Below are positions 37,306 through 50,019 of a stretch of DNA of 64,000 bases, piece after piece. The stretch spans positions 9,159,257 through 9,223,256 of the forward strand of contig NC_132989.1 of the NCBI RefSeq assembly GCF_048564905.1, given 5' to 3'. The DNA comes from Vicugna pacos. Its lineage: Eukaryota > Chordata > Mammalia > Artiodactyla > Camelidae. Within the stretch, counting starts at the first letter, position 1, and each line of letters opens with the position of its first letter. The notes under the pieces were generated by a model that saw nothing but the letters and a program-made list of their open reading frames with translations, did no database searches and was not told where the DNA came from. Made by a program: the position numbers and the translations under genes.

Positions 37306-39604
37306 AGTGGATGCTCATGAGGAGAGAGAAAGGAGAATGTGGGTCAGGGACATGGTGGGGTGGGGGGGCAGATAGTAAAATGGAATAAGATAAGAGAGAA
37401 ACCTCATCAGGATTGCTTAGGAGTATGTCCCTTAAACCCACTGCTCACACAGCTACCCCATCAGCGTCACCCTGGAGGAGCTAGGGGGACTGGCATTTTC
37501 AAGAAGAGACCGTGGATAGGAGTTCCCGTGATGACTCACTCACACATAGTTCACAGAATGTTGTTGACGGTTTTCACCCTTTTCAGTTTCATCACTGGGA
37601 GCCTTGATGAGTTATCAACCGTAAATTATATCACACCCTTCCCATTTCCTCCACTCTGTTGGATTACGTGGGCAGGAGCAGCACTAAACTTGCTGCGTAA
37701 ATGTTGTGATGTCTCAGAACACTGAGCTGTCCTCGCTGGGCCCGTTTTCTGTGCTGTGAGCAAGAGCACTGGAGAAGGCCCTAAGCTGGCTCTGGCACTG
37801 GTTTGAGTGTAACCTCAAGCTTAATCTCCCTGGCGTTCATCTGTAGTTACTGAATATAAAAACTCTCTAGAGGCACGAGAGCTCCTTGTCATCTCCCCAG
37901 GGTTGCGAAGAGTGTGTCCTTACAAGTTAAAAATCACTGTATTAGTAAAATGTCATTTTTTGGTAAGAAAAAGAACAAGACATATTTAGAGAGGTGAGCA
38001 ATATTTCTTTTCCCATCTCCCCCCGCCCCCCACCTCATCCCCTTCTGAGAGGGGGTCTGTAGCGAATGTTGGCTTCTGCTGCCCAGCACCCGTATCTCCT
38101 CCTAAAAGGCACGACACTTTTTCTTTTGGGGGACCCACCCTTCTCTCTGGGGGACCCACCCTTCTCTCACTTCCAGAACATGAGGTTTGGGGATGTGACC
38201 CAAGTCTAACCTAGTTAGTCCTTTTTGACCCTGTGGACACAGATGGTGCAGGAATGAGTCTGTGACTCAGTTTGAGTCTTTCAGGGAGTGTGAATTTGTG
38301 TGTGTGTGTGTGGGTGCAGGCAAGAGATGTTCTTGGTGTGTGGATATGTGATCTGCAGGGACAGGAGAGGGACACCGTGTAGAATCTACAGAAGGAGCCA
38401 ACGCTGGGACAGCGAGAAACCAGGTCCCTGGTGTCCTCACTGGGACCATTGAACCCAGTCTTGCCTGGGTTCAATAAATCTACTTTATAGTTGAAACTAG
38501 CTTGAGTTGGATTTTCTGTCATCTGCAATGTAAATAAAATACAGGGTCTTTGGTGAGAGAAGAAGTATTTGTTGGTGTAAGAACACACAAGATCATGCTG
38601 AGAGAGGTTGAGGTAGCACGGAGGAAGTTTATTTGTCTTGTCAATGACCCTGAGAGACCTGGAGTTTTCCTCAGGGATGCCCAGGGTCTCAGTGGTCTGA
38701 AGTAGCCCCCTCAGTGCTGGGACCTGGTGCGCAGGGCAATGCTGAAAGCAACTTGGTGCAAATGAGAGCACTGAGACCACAAAAATAAAAGTAAACTAAA
38801 AATAAAAAAGACTTCCGTCTCAGTCAATGAACTGATAGGCAGTTTAACGGAGAGTGTAAGGAAATGTTCTGTACCTTCTCCTGGATTCCATCGCGTTCAT
38901 GCTGTTCACAATTGCCTATGAGTCAGATTTTCTTGCTGTGATGAGATACCCACAAGATGTACTGACATTAACACTTCGTATATATAGAGAGGTTTACGGA
39001 AAAATATCTGAAAGAAGACCTGTTACGGTGTTAGTGGGCATTTCACGGTACTGGGATTTGGCCTTTATCTTATTTATTTATTTTTATTCTTGTTTTATTT
39101 TTCAGAATTTTCTATAGTGACTATGACTTAATAATAATAACAACAACAACAATAATAATTGTGTTCTTCAAGTACCCTACAGGCACACAAAGTTATAAGC
39201 ACTCTTAAAGGGAAGTCACTTGGCTAGTTGTCACCTGGAGCTCAGAATTTCTAGCTCAAAGTTGCTTAACTTCTTCCCCTTCATATCCCACCTCAGTGTC
39301 TACCTTTGCAAAATTTGGGGACTACTGGTACATGGAACCTAACTGAGATGTAATTTAAATAAGAGAGGGTTTTTGATTCCGATTAAGTGCATGTAGGATT
39401 TCAGCTTTAGTGGCATTGTGGTTATCTCGCCAGTATCCCTTCCACTGTGGCTCCCCCATCGTGGAGGGTAGATTCTAATTGGACTGAGTTTTGCCACATG
39501 ATCCCATTTATATCACCAGGTTTTCCTGTCTCCTGATCTAGGTAAAATTCTCTGATTTCCATTTTATGAATTTTGTCATGTGGCCCCTTAGGTGTCTATT
39601 AATG
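37306..39604. other. Intergenic, mostly unassigned
   Basis: Includes a 21 bp tandem duplication (38128-38168), a short (TG)n (38296-38313) and a block at 38190-38545 that resembles an old dispersed repeat ending 'agcttgagttggattttctg'. The 189 aa minus-strand frame (38211-38780) crosses the TG repeat and shows no domain. Confidence 0.4.
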
Positions 39605-39605
39605 T

Positions 39606-39705
39606 GTAATTCTTTTTTTTTTAATTGAAGTATAGTCAGTTAAAACGTGTCCACTTCTGGTGTACAGCACAATGTCCCAGTCATGCATATATATACATGT
39701 ATTTG
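39606..39705 (-). mobile_element. L1 3' end (about 100 bp)
   Basis: 'tttaattgaagtatagtcag' then 'ctggtgtacagcacaatgtc' is the reverse of the cetartiodactyl L1 3' terminus. Confidence 0.78.
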
Positions 39706-40009
39706 TTTTCATTGTAATTCTAATTGAACATAATTTCAGTGTTTCCATTTGCTTCCTGGAGGCCATCTTTAAGGAGTCTGAGATTTTTCTGCCATTTTTC
39801 CTGCCTAAAAAAGGAGAAAACAAAATACTTTCTACAGTAGTATCATACACAATAGTTTTTTTTGTAGTTATCCCTCCACATAATTATAGCCAACACTCAA
39901 AAACTGCCCCTTAAGAAAATTCATGATATGACTTTCTAAACACAATTTAGAAACTAATTAATATTATAATACTAAAGACTTCTTTACCAAAAACACATTG
40001 AAGAGCTCC

Positions 40010-40222
40010 TTTTGGGATTAACAGATACACACTCCTATATTAAAACAGATAAACAACAAAGACCTACTGTATAGCACTGGGAACTATATTCAATTTCTTA
40101 TAACAAGTTAAAATGGAAAAGAATCTAAAAATATGTGTATGTATGTGTATGTTATAACTGAATCGTTCTGTACACCTGAAACTAACACTGTAAATCACCT
40201 ACACTTCAATAAAAAATAGAAA
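40010..40222 (+). mobile_element. L1 3' end
   Basis: 'gacctactgtatagcactgg', 'ttctgtacacctgaaactaa' and 'cacttcaataaaaaa' end a plus-strand L1 3' UTR. Confidence 0.85.
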
Positions 40223-41039
40223 TAATTCAAAAAAGCACAAACTTCCATTGCACATAATTAAAGAATCACAGGATTGATGGGTCTTTTACAATCATCTTGA
40301 CAGATAAACTGAGACGTGAAGTGTCCTTTTCAATGGAACGATAACTTTGTTATTTTCACCCAGTGGGAACTATGTAGCCGTCATAAAGAACAAGGATGTT
40401 CTGTGCGAGCTGAAATGGCGAGATCCTCAGAATAGAACGTTAGGTTAAACAAGAAGGTGCAAGCTGATGGGTCTTAGCATCTTTAGATGTGGAGCAACCA
40501 GACATTTCTGATGGGATAGCACCAGCCATGTGTTCTTGCCAAAAAGTGGAACCTGAAGGTAGCCAAACCTCTAGAGCTAAGTTTCATTTATAGGAAACAC
40601 AGAGACAAGAGGAGTCATGTAGATGGCACCACAAGGAATGTGGAACTGTGCACAGGACAGCTGGCTTGCACAACCAGTCAGTGGCAGGGGAAAAGGCGGG
40701 CAGACTGTCTTGGACTACACGAGACTTACGGTGGCATCACAACCAAGTGCAGCGTCAGGAGCTCGTTTCAGGCTGGGTTTAAACAAACCAATTTACAAAG
40801 GACAGTTTTGAGATAATCAGGGTAATGTGATTGTGGACTGAAGAATCAGGTGCTGCTAAGACATCACTGTTAACTTTGTCATGTGTGATAGTGGTATTGT
40901 GGTTGTGTAGCAGTGTCCATTTTTTAAAAGTGAAGTGCACACCAAAGTGTGTAAGGATGAAGTAACATGACATCGGGGGTTTCTTTTAAAATAAAAATTT
41001 GATGATTTTGAATCTGTGTACTGGGAGTGTGTACTCTTC
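40223..41039. other. Intergenic, L1M-like debris
   Basis: Weak old-L1-like words near 40340-40450 ('gtgggaactatgtagccgtc'); otherwise unassigned. Confidence 0.35.
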
Positions 41040-41345
41040 TCTCTACCTTTGTATATGTCAGAAAATTTTTATATAAAATAATAAATAGAAAATGCAAGGT
41101 GCGAAACACGTATGTGCTCCTTTGTCTAAGAAAGGAGGGACTAAGAATATGTGTTTCATTTTCTTGTGTTTGCTTTGGGAGGATGCACAAAAGACTTATG
41201 AAAATAAGAACCTATAAGGTGGGTGGGGGAAACTGGTGGACTTCGAGGGGTGGGAACGAGGCTTCTTAACATAAGTTTTTATATTGCTTGAAATTTTAGC
41301 CATTTGGATGTACTATCTAAACATTTTTTTAAAGAAAATAAATAA
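41040..41345 (+). mobile_element. Old L1 (L1M) 3' fragment, tentative
   Basis: 'ctctctacctttgtatatgt', 'tcagaaaatttttatata' and an A-rich end (aagaaaataaataaataaaa). Confidence 0.4.
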
Positions 41346-41514
41346 ATAAAAGTTAAATGAACAGGCAAATGTTCAGAAATGGCCCTCTATACACGGGAAA
41401 AAAGGAGAGGTTTAGAGTAGATTTCTAGGCTCCTTCATGTCTAGACTTCAGTGAATTAATAAGTTGTTAATGTTTTATAAAGCTGGTCCCAGTAGCAATT
41501 CTAGAGATGGATGG

Positions 41515-41576
41515 AAAACAGAGTGATAGCAATAAAAAACAAAACAGAGAGTAATAGCAATAAAAAAACAAAACAG
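41515..41576. repeat. Two-copy tandem repeat, unit ~30 bp
   Basis: The block aacagag(t/a)g(a/t)aatagcaataaaa-like is present twice in a row, with small differences. Confidence 0.8.
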
Positions 41577-41839
41577 GAAAATGAAAAAAACCCAAAAAAC
41601 CATAACACAAAATCTGAGGGCTGAAACTTTTAAAAGTGTTGCCTGGGGTCATGGTGTTAGGAAGTCTGACCTCTGACCCCATGTTTAATCCACGTTACTT
41701 TACGCTTGAATTTGGGCATTTGCTGGTTGTTATTAGATATGTGGCCAGACATATTATGGGCAAATGTGAACTTCATGAAACGTAGTTTATGGTGGAAAAA
41801 AGCTGAAGTTTAGGCGACTCACAGTCTTATTTGAAATTA

Positions 41840-41945
41840 CTAATCATGTACCTTGGGGCAAATGAATCTTTTCAGATCTCAGTTTCCCTATCTATACAGT
41901 GAAGACATTGAGCATGATCTCTTGAGTGACTGTGTGACGCTGCGG
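41840..41945 (+). mobile_element. MIR fragment
   Basis: 'ttggggcaaatgaatctttt', then 'cagatctcagtttccctatc'. Confidence 0.55.
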
Positions 41946-42470
41946 AAGTATACGCACTGGAAGAACTGGATATTTATATTAAATGCATTTAGTTTGGCTT
42001 AAAGTGAGTAACAAGGAAATTCAGGAAGGAAAAACAGAGGAAGGTCTAAGGTTTTTCAGAAATGATTCTGTCTGTGAGCTCACTTCCCTTTTGTAAATAA
42101 CCATTGGCTTTTGAGATTTCCAGAGAAAAGTCACCCTCCCCGGCTGAGACTCTCTGGGTCTGAGATGTTACCTCGGTGATGGAGAATGTAGCTGGAACTC
42201 AACAGTTTCTGACGATTAATGCCTGAAGCCCTTCGGATGGGAGGAGAGGGGACATCGTGTGTCTGTGAGAGGAAAGAGAAGAATAGCGAGGTCCCCTCTG
42301 TTCCCCCAACAGGAAGGGGAAGGCAGCACTGCAGAAAGGAATGCATTTTGCCTACGTGGACGAGTTGGCAGGTGGAGTGGAAGAGTTTGAAATTTGAAGG
42401 GGAAGGTCAAATTCAGAAATATTAGAGCAGGGAGCTGTGCGTAGGTCACTGAACACAATTTCCTCATTTT
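41946..42470. other. Intergenic, nothing assigned
   Basis: No supported gene or repeat. Confidence 0.4.
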
Positions 42471-42660
42471 ATAAATGAGAAAACATACCTAACAAGGTTA
42501 CATGACGTAGCCCAGTTTGTGTTAGAGCAAGGCTAACCATTAAGCTCATGATTGGAGTGAAAGGGCCCCCAGATGTGAGGATGGGGAACAGGCCTCCCTG
42601 CTCTCCCCAGTGCCTACTCCAGGGCTGACACATAGTAGGTGCTTCATGAACACTGGTCAC
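42455..42660 (-). mobile_element. MIR/L2 scraps
   Basis: 'cctcattttataaatgagaa' (MIR, reverse) and 'cagggctgacacatagtagg' (L2-end text). Two short pieces, limits uncertain. Confidence 0.5.
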
Positions 42661-42849
42661 ATGACTCAACCAACTGGCTGACTTGACTGAATGAACGCCC
42701 AGGTGGTATGTTTCCACCTAGTGTTCCCGATGAACACTGCCCATTTCAAACAGAGGACTTCTCTTTCACCCGAGACGTGGGAGGGCTCACTCTACTTGCC
42801 AAGAGACACTTGACTAGCACTTTTCTTCCTCTGAGTATTGCTTCCTCTT

Positions 42850-43129
42850 TGTTGATGCTGACAGAATAAATATCAGAGCCCTCACAGGATGTGTGTGGTA
42901 TGGCATGACAGAGGACTGGGGTTTTCTTCACTGCAATCATAGACTTGACAGCGTCAATAAGGGAGTGGTTTGCAGTCAAACACCTGGTGTGCTGGGCCTG
43001 CGAGCGGGAGAGTGGCTGCTGCTCCTGTGGTTGGGGAGGAGAGACAGTTGCAAGAAGTACCCAGTTCGACTGGAGAATTAAAACGGCACCTGAACACAGC
43101 CGTTCTTTGACTTTTCTTCTTCAGAACCC
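42850..43129 (+). promoter_or_regulatory. HAVCR2: HAVCR2 proximal promoter and 5' UTR region
   Basis: The region directly before the HAVCR2 start codon has no CpG island and no convincing TATA box. A RUNX-type TGTGGTT lies at 43026-43032. Text near 43071-43125 ('ggagaattaaaacggcacct' and 'gacttttcttcttcag') resembles the human HAVCR2 5' UTR, so the transcript probably begins at about 43.05-43.08 kb. Inferred from position; no start site is visible. Confidence 0.5.
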
Positions 43130-43184
43130 ATGTTTTCACATCTTTCCTTTGACTGTGTCCTGTTGTTGCTGCTACAACTTACAA
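43130..43184 (+). CDS. HAVCR2: HAVCR2 exon 1 coding part (signal peptide)
   Basis: Starts MFSHLSFDC, then a five-leucine core. Donor gtaagt at 43185, phase 1. Confidence 0.95.
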
Positions 43185-46100
43185 GTAAGTCTGGATTTTT
43201 GCGATTGGGTAGTGCAAGGTAAAGATACCAGGATGGTCATTGTAACGTGTGCAAGAGCAGAAGTTTGGAAGCAACCTAAATGTCCACCAGCGGGGTAGTG
43301 GGTAAATAAATTGTGATGTATCCATGATACAAACAGCAATGCTGGTGAAACATAGTGATATAAAGTGTCTCTAAGTCATAATGTTAATTGAAGGAAGCAA
43401 GGCGCAGAATCGTGGGCATATTTGACTTCTATTTCTGTGAGTGTGTTGCGGGGCGGTGCGAATACATGAATGCTTCTAAATGTATAGACTCTGGGAAAGG
43501 GGGCTGGGAAGCGGGAAAGAGCAGGGAGAAGGAGCAGAGTTTTCATACACTTTTTATACTGTTTGAATGTTTATATACATATATATGTATATATTTAGAG
43601 TAATTAATTTTAAACCTCGAAACAGTCCTACACTAACTTCTTACTCAGCCGAAAGTTTTTATTCATTATGTGCCTCATGCTTGGACAAAAAAAAAGAGAG
43701 AGAGATTTGTGTTAGGGTAACTGCCCTGTGTTGGTGAACAGACACCTAGCCCAGGTGGCCGAGCTCTTTTCCTGCCTGACAATGACCCATTTTCTGACTG
43801 TCCATTTTCATCAGCGTTGCCCTCCGATGTTCACGGGGCTGGGCCACAGTCTCTCCTGGGGTGCTGGTTCTCAAAGTGCGGTTCTGAGACCAGCCATAGC
43901 AGCACATCCTGGGAGCTTGTTAGGAATACACATTCTTGGGCCCCACCCCAGAACTCTTGAATCAGGAACCCTAGCCGTTGAGCCCAGCGTCTGGGTTTAA
44001 CCAGGTTTCCTGCTGATTCTGATATCCCTCCCATCTGAGAATCCTTGCCAGGGTGAGTCATCCTCCAGACAGGATAGCAGCAGTGGTTTCCTCTTTATTG
44101 TACGAGGCATTACTTGCAGTTTTCCTGAAATGGACCAAACTCACTTGTGCCTGCGTCTTGCTCTGCTTCCCTCTTTATCCAGGGTCTCCAGAAGGGGTGT
44201 ATGTGGCTGAGGTGGGACAGAACGCTGATCTGCCCTGCGCCTACTCTCCAGCCACCCCTGAGAAATCCGTGCCTGTGTGCTGGGGCAAGGGGCCCTGCCC
44301 GCTGTTTGAATGTTACAATATGGTGCTCAACACTGATGGAAGGAACGTGAAATATCGGATATCCAGCAGATACCTGCTAAAGAGAGATTTCCTCAAAGGA
44401 GACGTAACCTTGACCATAAAAAATGTGACTTTAGCCGACCATGGGACCTACTGCTGCCGGATCCAATTCCCAGGCCCAATGAATGATCAAAAATCAAACC
44501 TTGAGTTGGTCATCAGACCAGGTATGTGGACCTTTGCATAGCTTCCTTATATCAATAAGATGCACCTGTGAAGCATCGTAACTACACTACTTGGTTTCAC
44601 CTCTTATCTCCCCAGTTACAACCCTGGGGTTGGGCCCCTAAGACTGAATGTTGAACAGGCCCCACCAGCAATGCCCAGCCATGTCTAATTTCCTCCATCT
44701 GTTTTGAAAGTCACAGGTAGGATCTATAGAATGGAGAAAGGCCTAGATCAGTGATTCGAGTACCTGGTTGGTCGGTAGAATCACCTGGGGAAACTTTTAA
44801 CTCCTACAGTTGCTTGGGCTCTACCCACAAACCAGAGAAGTCAGCGTTTCTGGAGGTAGAGCCTGAGCGCTGGAATTGTGCAAAGTCCCTCCCCAGTGAT
44901 TCTCCCCCGTGTGCAGCCAGGACGGAGAAGCCCTGGACCGTAAATGTGTGGGGAGTGGGTGGTGCATGTGCTTGTATGTTGTAAGATTTACAGAGCACGT
45001 ACTTAGTGGCTGATGGAGCTAAGTTTGAATCTGACACCCTTCTTACCAGCTTGGTGTAATCTTGTGCAAGTGATTTAAATTCTGTGACCTCCTCCTCTCT
45101 AAAATATGGCCGTACCTACCCTGTAGGCCATTGGAAGGATTTTATGAAATATTTTATGAAAAGCATTTAGTGTGGCTATAAGTTCTATCACGAACAACTA
45201 GACTGTGACAAGGATGACTAAAACACGTGGTCAAACATTTTTGGTGTCATATGTGCTCAACGAAGGTGTTCAGGTAGGTTGGGAATTTGGGCCAGTGTTT
45301 GTCTCCACTTGCTGTGCTTCATACATTGTCTGCTGCCCCTTTGATGCCCTGAAACAAGCTCTGTGCTCTCAGAGAAACCTCGTCCTTAGGTTGTTTTCTG
45401 ACTTTAGCCAAGGTCACCGCTGCTCAACCTCGGTGGAACGTCGTCACTACAGCCTCACCAAGGATGTTCACCACCGAGGGACACGGCTTAGGTAACACGT
45501 GGGGTGTGGGAGGAAGCCTTTAGTTGGTGTCTGAGTTCAGAGAATTTTGAATATTGGAAAAGCGAGAAAACAGTTTAAGAGTGGAGGCATGAATGTTTCT
45601 GCACACCCGAGACAGTGAGGTGAGGGAGGTGGTGGAGGTAAATTTGAGCTGGGAGAAGAGCCCCGGGGCTAGGATTCTGAATTAGTCACGAGTAGCCCTC
45701 TGACCTGGGCCAGGTCTTTCACGTCTCTGGATAGCAGCTTCCTCTTCTGTCCAAGGAATGGGTTCAGAGACTTTGGGATTTTGTGACCCAGTATAATCCC
45801 TGACCCTGCAAAAATAATTTTGATGGTTGATGTATTTTGCCAAATAAGAAAAGAAAAATTTCTGCATTTAGAAAAAGGGAACTCTTTTTTTTCCCCCTAT
45901 AGAGTTTATTTTTTTCTTTTTTAGTTTTATTAGGTAGAATTATTACATTTTGCACATATACATTATCTTGCATGTAAATACATATATACAGTATACTGCA
46001 CATTTTTTTAGTTTACATATATGTACTGATCATGGTTTCTAAGAACAGATTAGAGCTTTAGCTTTTTAAACTTACATAGTTATCAAAGGAATAAAGCCAA

Positions 46101-48648
46101 CTGTAAAATAAGAGTCAACAGAATGTGATAATCCAATCATAAATGACAGGTAAATGTACACATTTAAATTTATTTATTTATTTATTAAAAAAATAATTTG
46201 ACAGTCATTCGTTTTGATTATCATTGTTACCAATTATTGAATGTTTGCTGTATGTCAGGCACTGTGCTAAGGATATTTACATACATTATTTCTCACAGCA
46301 GTCCCTATGAAATAGGTACTAATAAGCCTGTTTTACGGTAGAAGAAACAGATTCAGAGAATTTTCTAAGAATGTATAGCTAGGAATTTTTTTTAATTACA
46401 ATTCTACCGCACATACACACTATAGTGCAAGTAAATACATATATACAGTATACTGTACTTTTTTTTAGTTTACATATGTGTACTAATTATTGTTTCTAAG
46501 AGCAGATTAGATCTTTAGCTTTTTAAACTTACATAGTTATCAAAGGAATAAAGCCAACTACAAAATAAGAATCAACAGAATGCGGTAATCCAATAATAAA
46601 GGACAATCAAATGTGCTTATACATATTCAAGAAATCAAAATAATAATTAGTTCATTTGGAAAAAAGGATACTCTTTTAAATTAAGTAAATTTAATCTAAT
46701 GGAAAACTCATTACATTGTCCTTATCATTTTCTGATTTACTCCTGGACTGGTGATGCTTTGTCACGAATGGGTCCCAGGTTATGTTTGGGGTAATCTGAA
46801 TTAGGTTATACCAAGAATCCTTTCTAACTAGAATCAAGTCCCACATCGTTCTCGGAGTCTGACCTCAGAAGGAGCAGCTAAATCCTTGGAGTAATTCAAC
46901 AGGGACGTCTCCATGCCGCTCTGGAAGAGATGGATAGGGCTGAAAGAGCAGACCTCAGGTCACAGGATCTGGGAGGTTCATCTTCAGGATTCCCTGTCAG
47001 AGACCTGGTCTCTCCTAAACTCTCCAGAGCTCAGTCTTTTATTCTGCAAAGCGAGTTTAATAATAGGTAAATTCCAAATCCGCATCTCATAGCTCTCCTA
47101 AGTCCCACCTTAGGAAATTTAAATAAGAAAGTGTGTCTAAAGTGCTTAGCCCAGTGTCTGATCATGGTATGGACCCAGTATATGTCAGTTACTGTCATTA
47201 TCAGTACGCTCCAGAGGCAGAATGAGATGGTGGTGAAGTGCTTCAGTGATGGGCAGGATGGACTCTAATGTCAGCATTTGGGATTAGTTTTATGAACTCA
47301 GTTAAGGTGCTCAAATTCGTGTAAGGCTCAATTTCCTTACCTCTACAATGAGGATATTTCCAGTGCGTCCATTAGGAGATTGTTGTAAAGACTGATGTGA
47401 TCGTGCATGTAAAGCACTCAGCATAGCATCTGCCCAGAGACAGCACTCAATTATTAGTTGTTATTAGAGATACTCAGCTCTCTAAAGGTTAAATCTTGGT
47501 GGTTCTTTAGTGATTGGTAGCCAACAGCTCTTGGGCAATTAGCAAGAAAATTAAATATGGTGGAATTTACCCACATAGTGATCACCCACATAGTGAGCTA
47601 ATCTAATCTACTAGGTGTCTATTGTATGCCATTGTCATATTTTAACTGTAGACCTAGAAGGCATTTCAGGGATCCCACCCTCCCATCCTGGGTTTCAATG
47701 CTCGTTACAACATCATTACCAAGTGGGTGTTCACTGTAGGCCCACACACCTTCCTGGATGGAGAGGCCGCTCCTTACAAGGCAGTGTCTTCTTTTAGAGG
47801 TGTCTGTACCATAACCCGAAGTGTCCTTCCCTTTAGTTGGGGCCATCTTTCGCATCTGAGAACGTAGGCACAAGTACCTATAATCTCTGAGCTTTTCAAA
47901 GGCTTGAGAGAATATTTAAACAAAACCCCCCAAAAAGGAAAAACCAAACAAAGCTCCAAAATATGAAAATAAAATGAAAAAGTGAAATTAATGAGTATTT
48001 AAGGGCATATCTATAATATGTAACATTATGTCAGTTAGACATCAGCTTGTATATAGTTTCATATATGTTTTCTTTAACGTATAATGTGGGCACATTTAAT
48101 ATGTTTGCTGTAAAAATGGAGTGAAGCTTTAATAAGTAAGAGTTCTAAGAGTCTTGGAAGCCCCTAAACTCATCTTGAGCACAGAAGAAATGCCTTCTCT
48201 TTTCCACCTGAAGAAGGCAGGACTAGTCAGATGAGTCCTTAGCTCTGCAGGTATAGACTTGGTTTGAATCTCAGGTTCGCTGATTAATAGCTGTGTGATC
48301 TTAGGCAAAGTACCTCTTGGAGACTCAGTTTCTTCATTTGAAAAATGGGAAAATAGTAGTACCTACCTATTGTGGTGAAGATTAAAAGATATTGTGCATG
48401 TAAAGTGCTAAGCACTGTGTCTGGCACAAAATATATATATTTTTAAGAGCATCATATTCCACCCCCACTGCTGCCTTCACCCCTGCCCTCCCAGCCAAGT
48501 CTTGGGTCCTCTAGGGAAAATGTTGTAACTTCCTCCACCCGTCCCACCCATCTTAGATGATGGCTACCTATGTGAAAATAAGCTGTCATTAACCCAGTAG
48601 TGCTCTGTTTTATAGATCATTTTCATTGTAAAATGAAGTTTTGTTTTG

Positions 48649-48682
<34 letters not shown>

Positions 48683-49987
48683 AAGAGAAATCAGCCTTAC
48701 CGTTTAAGCCAAGAAAAATAAATACAGGGGAACCAAAACTGAATTTACACGAGAAAATGTATGTGGTTGAGATTCATGTTTACTTAGTAGTTCCACCAAC
48801 GTGGTTTTTAAATTCCTTTTGTTTAAAAGGAGCGGAGGTAAATGGGAAATAATCTCTTTCTTTTCCTTTTTTTTTTTTTAAATAATTTTAGGCTGAGAAT
48901 ATGCTTTTATAATTTTAAAATCAGAATCTGTTAAACTAGGAGTTCTGCGTTAAAAGGTTTAGACTTTTAGGCTTCCAGAAAGCGACCATGACATTTAAGA
49001 AGTTTCAGAGCCTCTGACTCAGCCAGAAAAATGAGTAAGCCTGCTTAACTTGCCCAAAGCTGATCTACTGATTTTTAGAAGGCAGCGTTTACAAGGTCAA
49101 GGGCCTGTACCCATCTTGTTCATTGCTCGGTCCCCCATGCCTGGCTTGGGGGTGGTGTAGGACTTGTTCATCTAATGGATAGGCAGATGAATAAATAAAT
49201 GATTAAAAAAGGAAGAAAGTGAGCCGATGGCTGGGCAACGTGATGCTCTTAGCAACGACAATGTTGAGGTGAGCGTTGTTGGAGGCAGCATGGTAAAGAG
49301 TGTGTGCTTAAAGCCATGCAGACCTAAATGGGAAGGCCATTTCTGTTATTCACTAAGCTGTGTGACCTTGTGTAAGCCACTTAACTTCCTGATTCTCAGC
49401 TTCTTCACCTGTGTAATGGGCTAACAGTTTCTACTTGAACATAGTTGTTCTGAGTGCTACATGAGATTCTTCACCTGAAGAGTTTAGTGCAGTGCCTGTT
49501 CACGGTCACTTATTTATTATTATTTTCATTTTTAGGAAACTAAATACCCTTCTCCCTCCTTAATGAGTGAATGTTAAACTTTTTCAAGAAAATTAACTTT
49601 CATTATCTTTCCAAGTCTAATTACAGTCCAAGTCATGAATGTTGTGGGAATTTTGAAGACTCCTTTAGGGCCCTGTGGACACAACAAACCACATATTCAG
49701 AATAGGTCTTCCTGGCAGAAGTCTCTACTTCATAGAAATTAATAGTTGGGTTCATTATCTGGATGAAACAAGTGCGGTCATCCTAAAGTTGATGTGTAAG
49801 TGTAAGTTTTGTAAGCCTCTCAGTTAATTATTGTGAAGAGTTCGGAGCAAAATTAATTTCAAAGAGGATTATAGGCATCTTTTAAGATTTTTTTTTAAAG
49901 CTTACATAAAAGAGCTGAAATGTTCTAAAATTAGATTGTAGAGATGGTTATACAATTTTGTGAAAATAATAAAAAGCACTGAATTAG

Positions 49988-50019
<32 letters not shown>

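Noticed and set aside
38211-38780. 189 aa minus-strand open frame
   Set aside because: Runs through a TG microsatellite (His-Thr repeats) and old repeat-like DNA; no domain, no splice partner.
43281-43295. CTCF-like word in HAVCR2 intron 1
   Set aside because: At least two core positions mismatch, and the word lies inside an L1M repeat.
45939-46622. Reading the duplicated units as a CRISPR-like or tandem array
   Set aside because: Only two diverged 225 bp copies with a MIR between; no short regular repeats or spacers, and the genome is mammalian.
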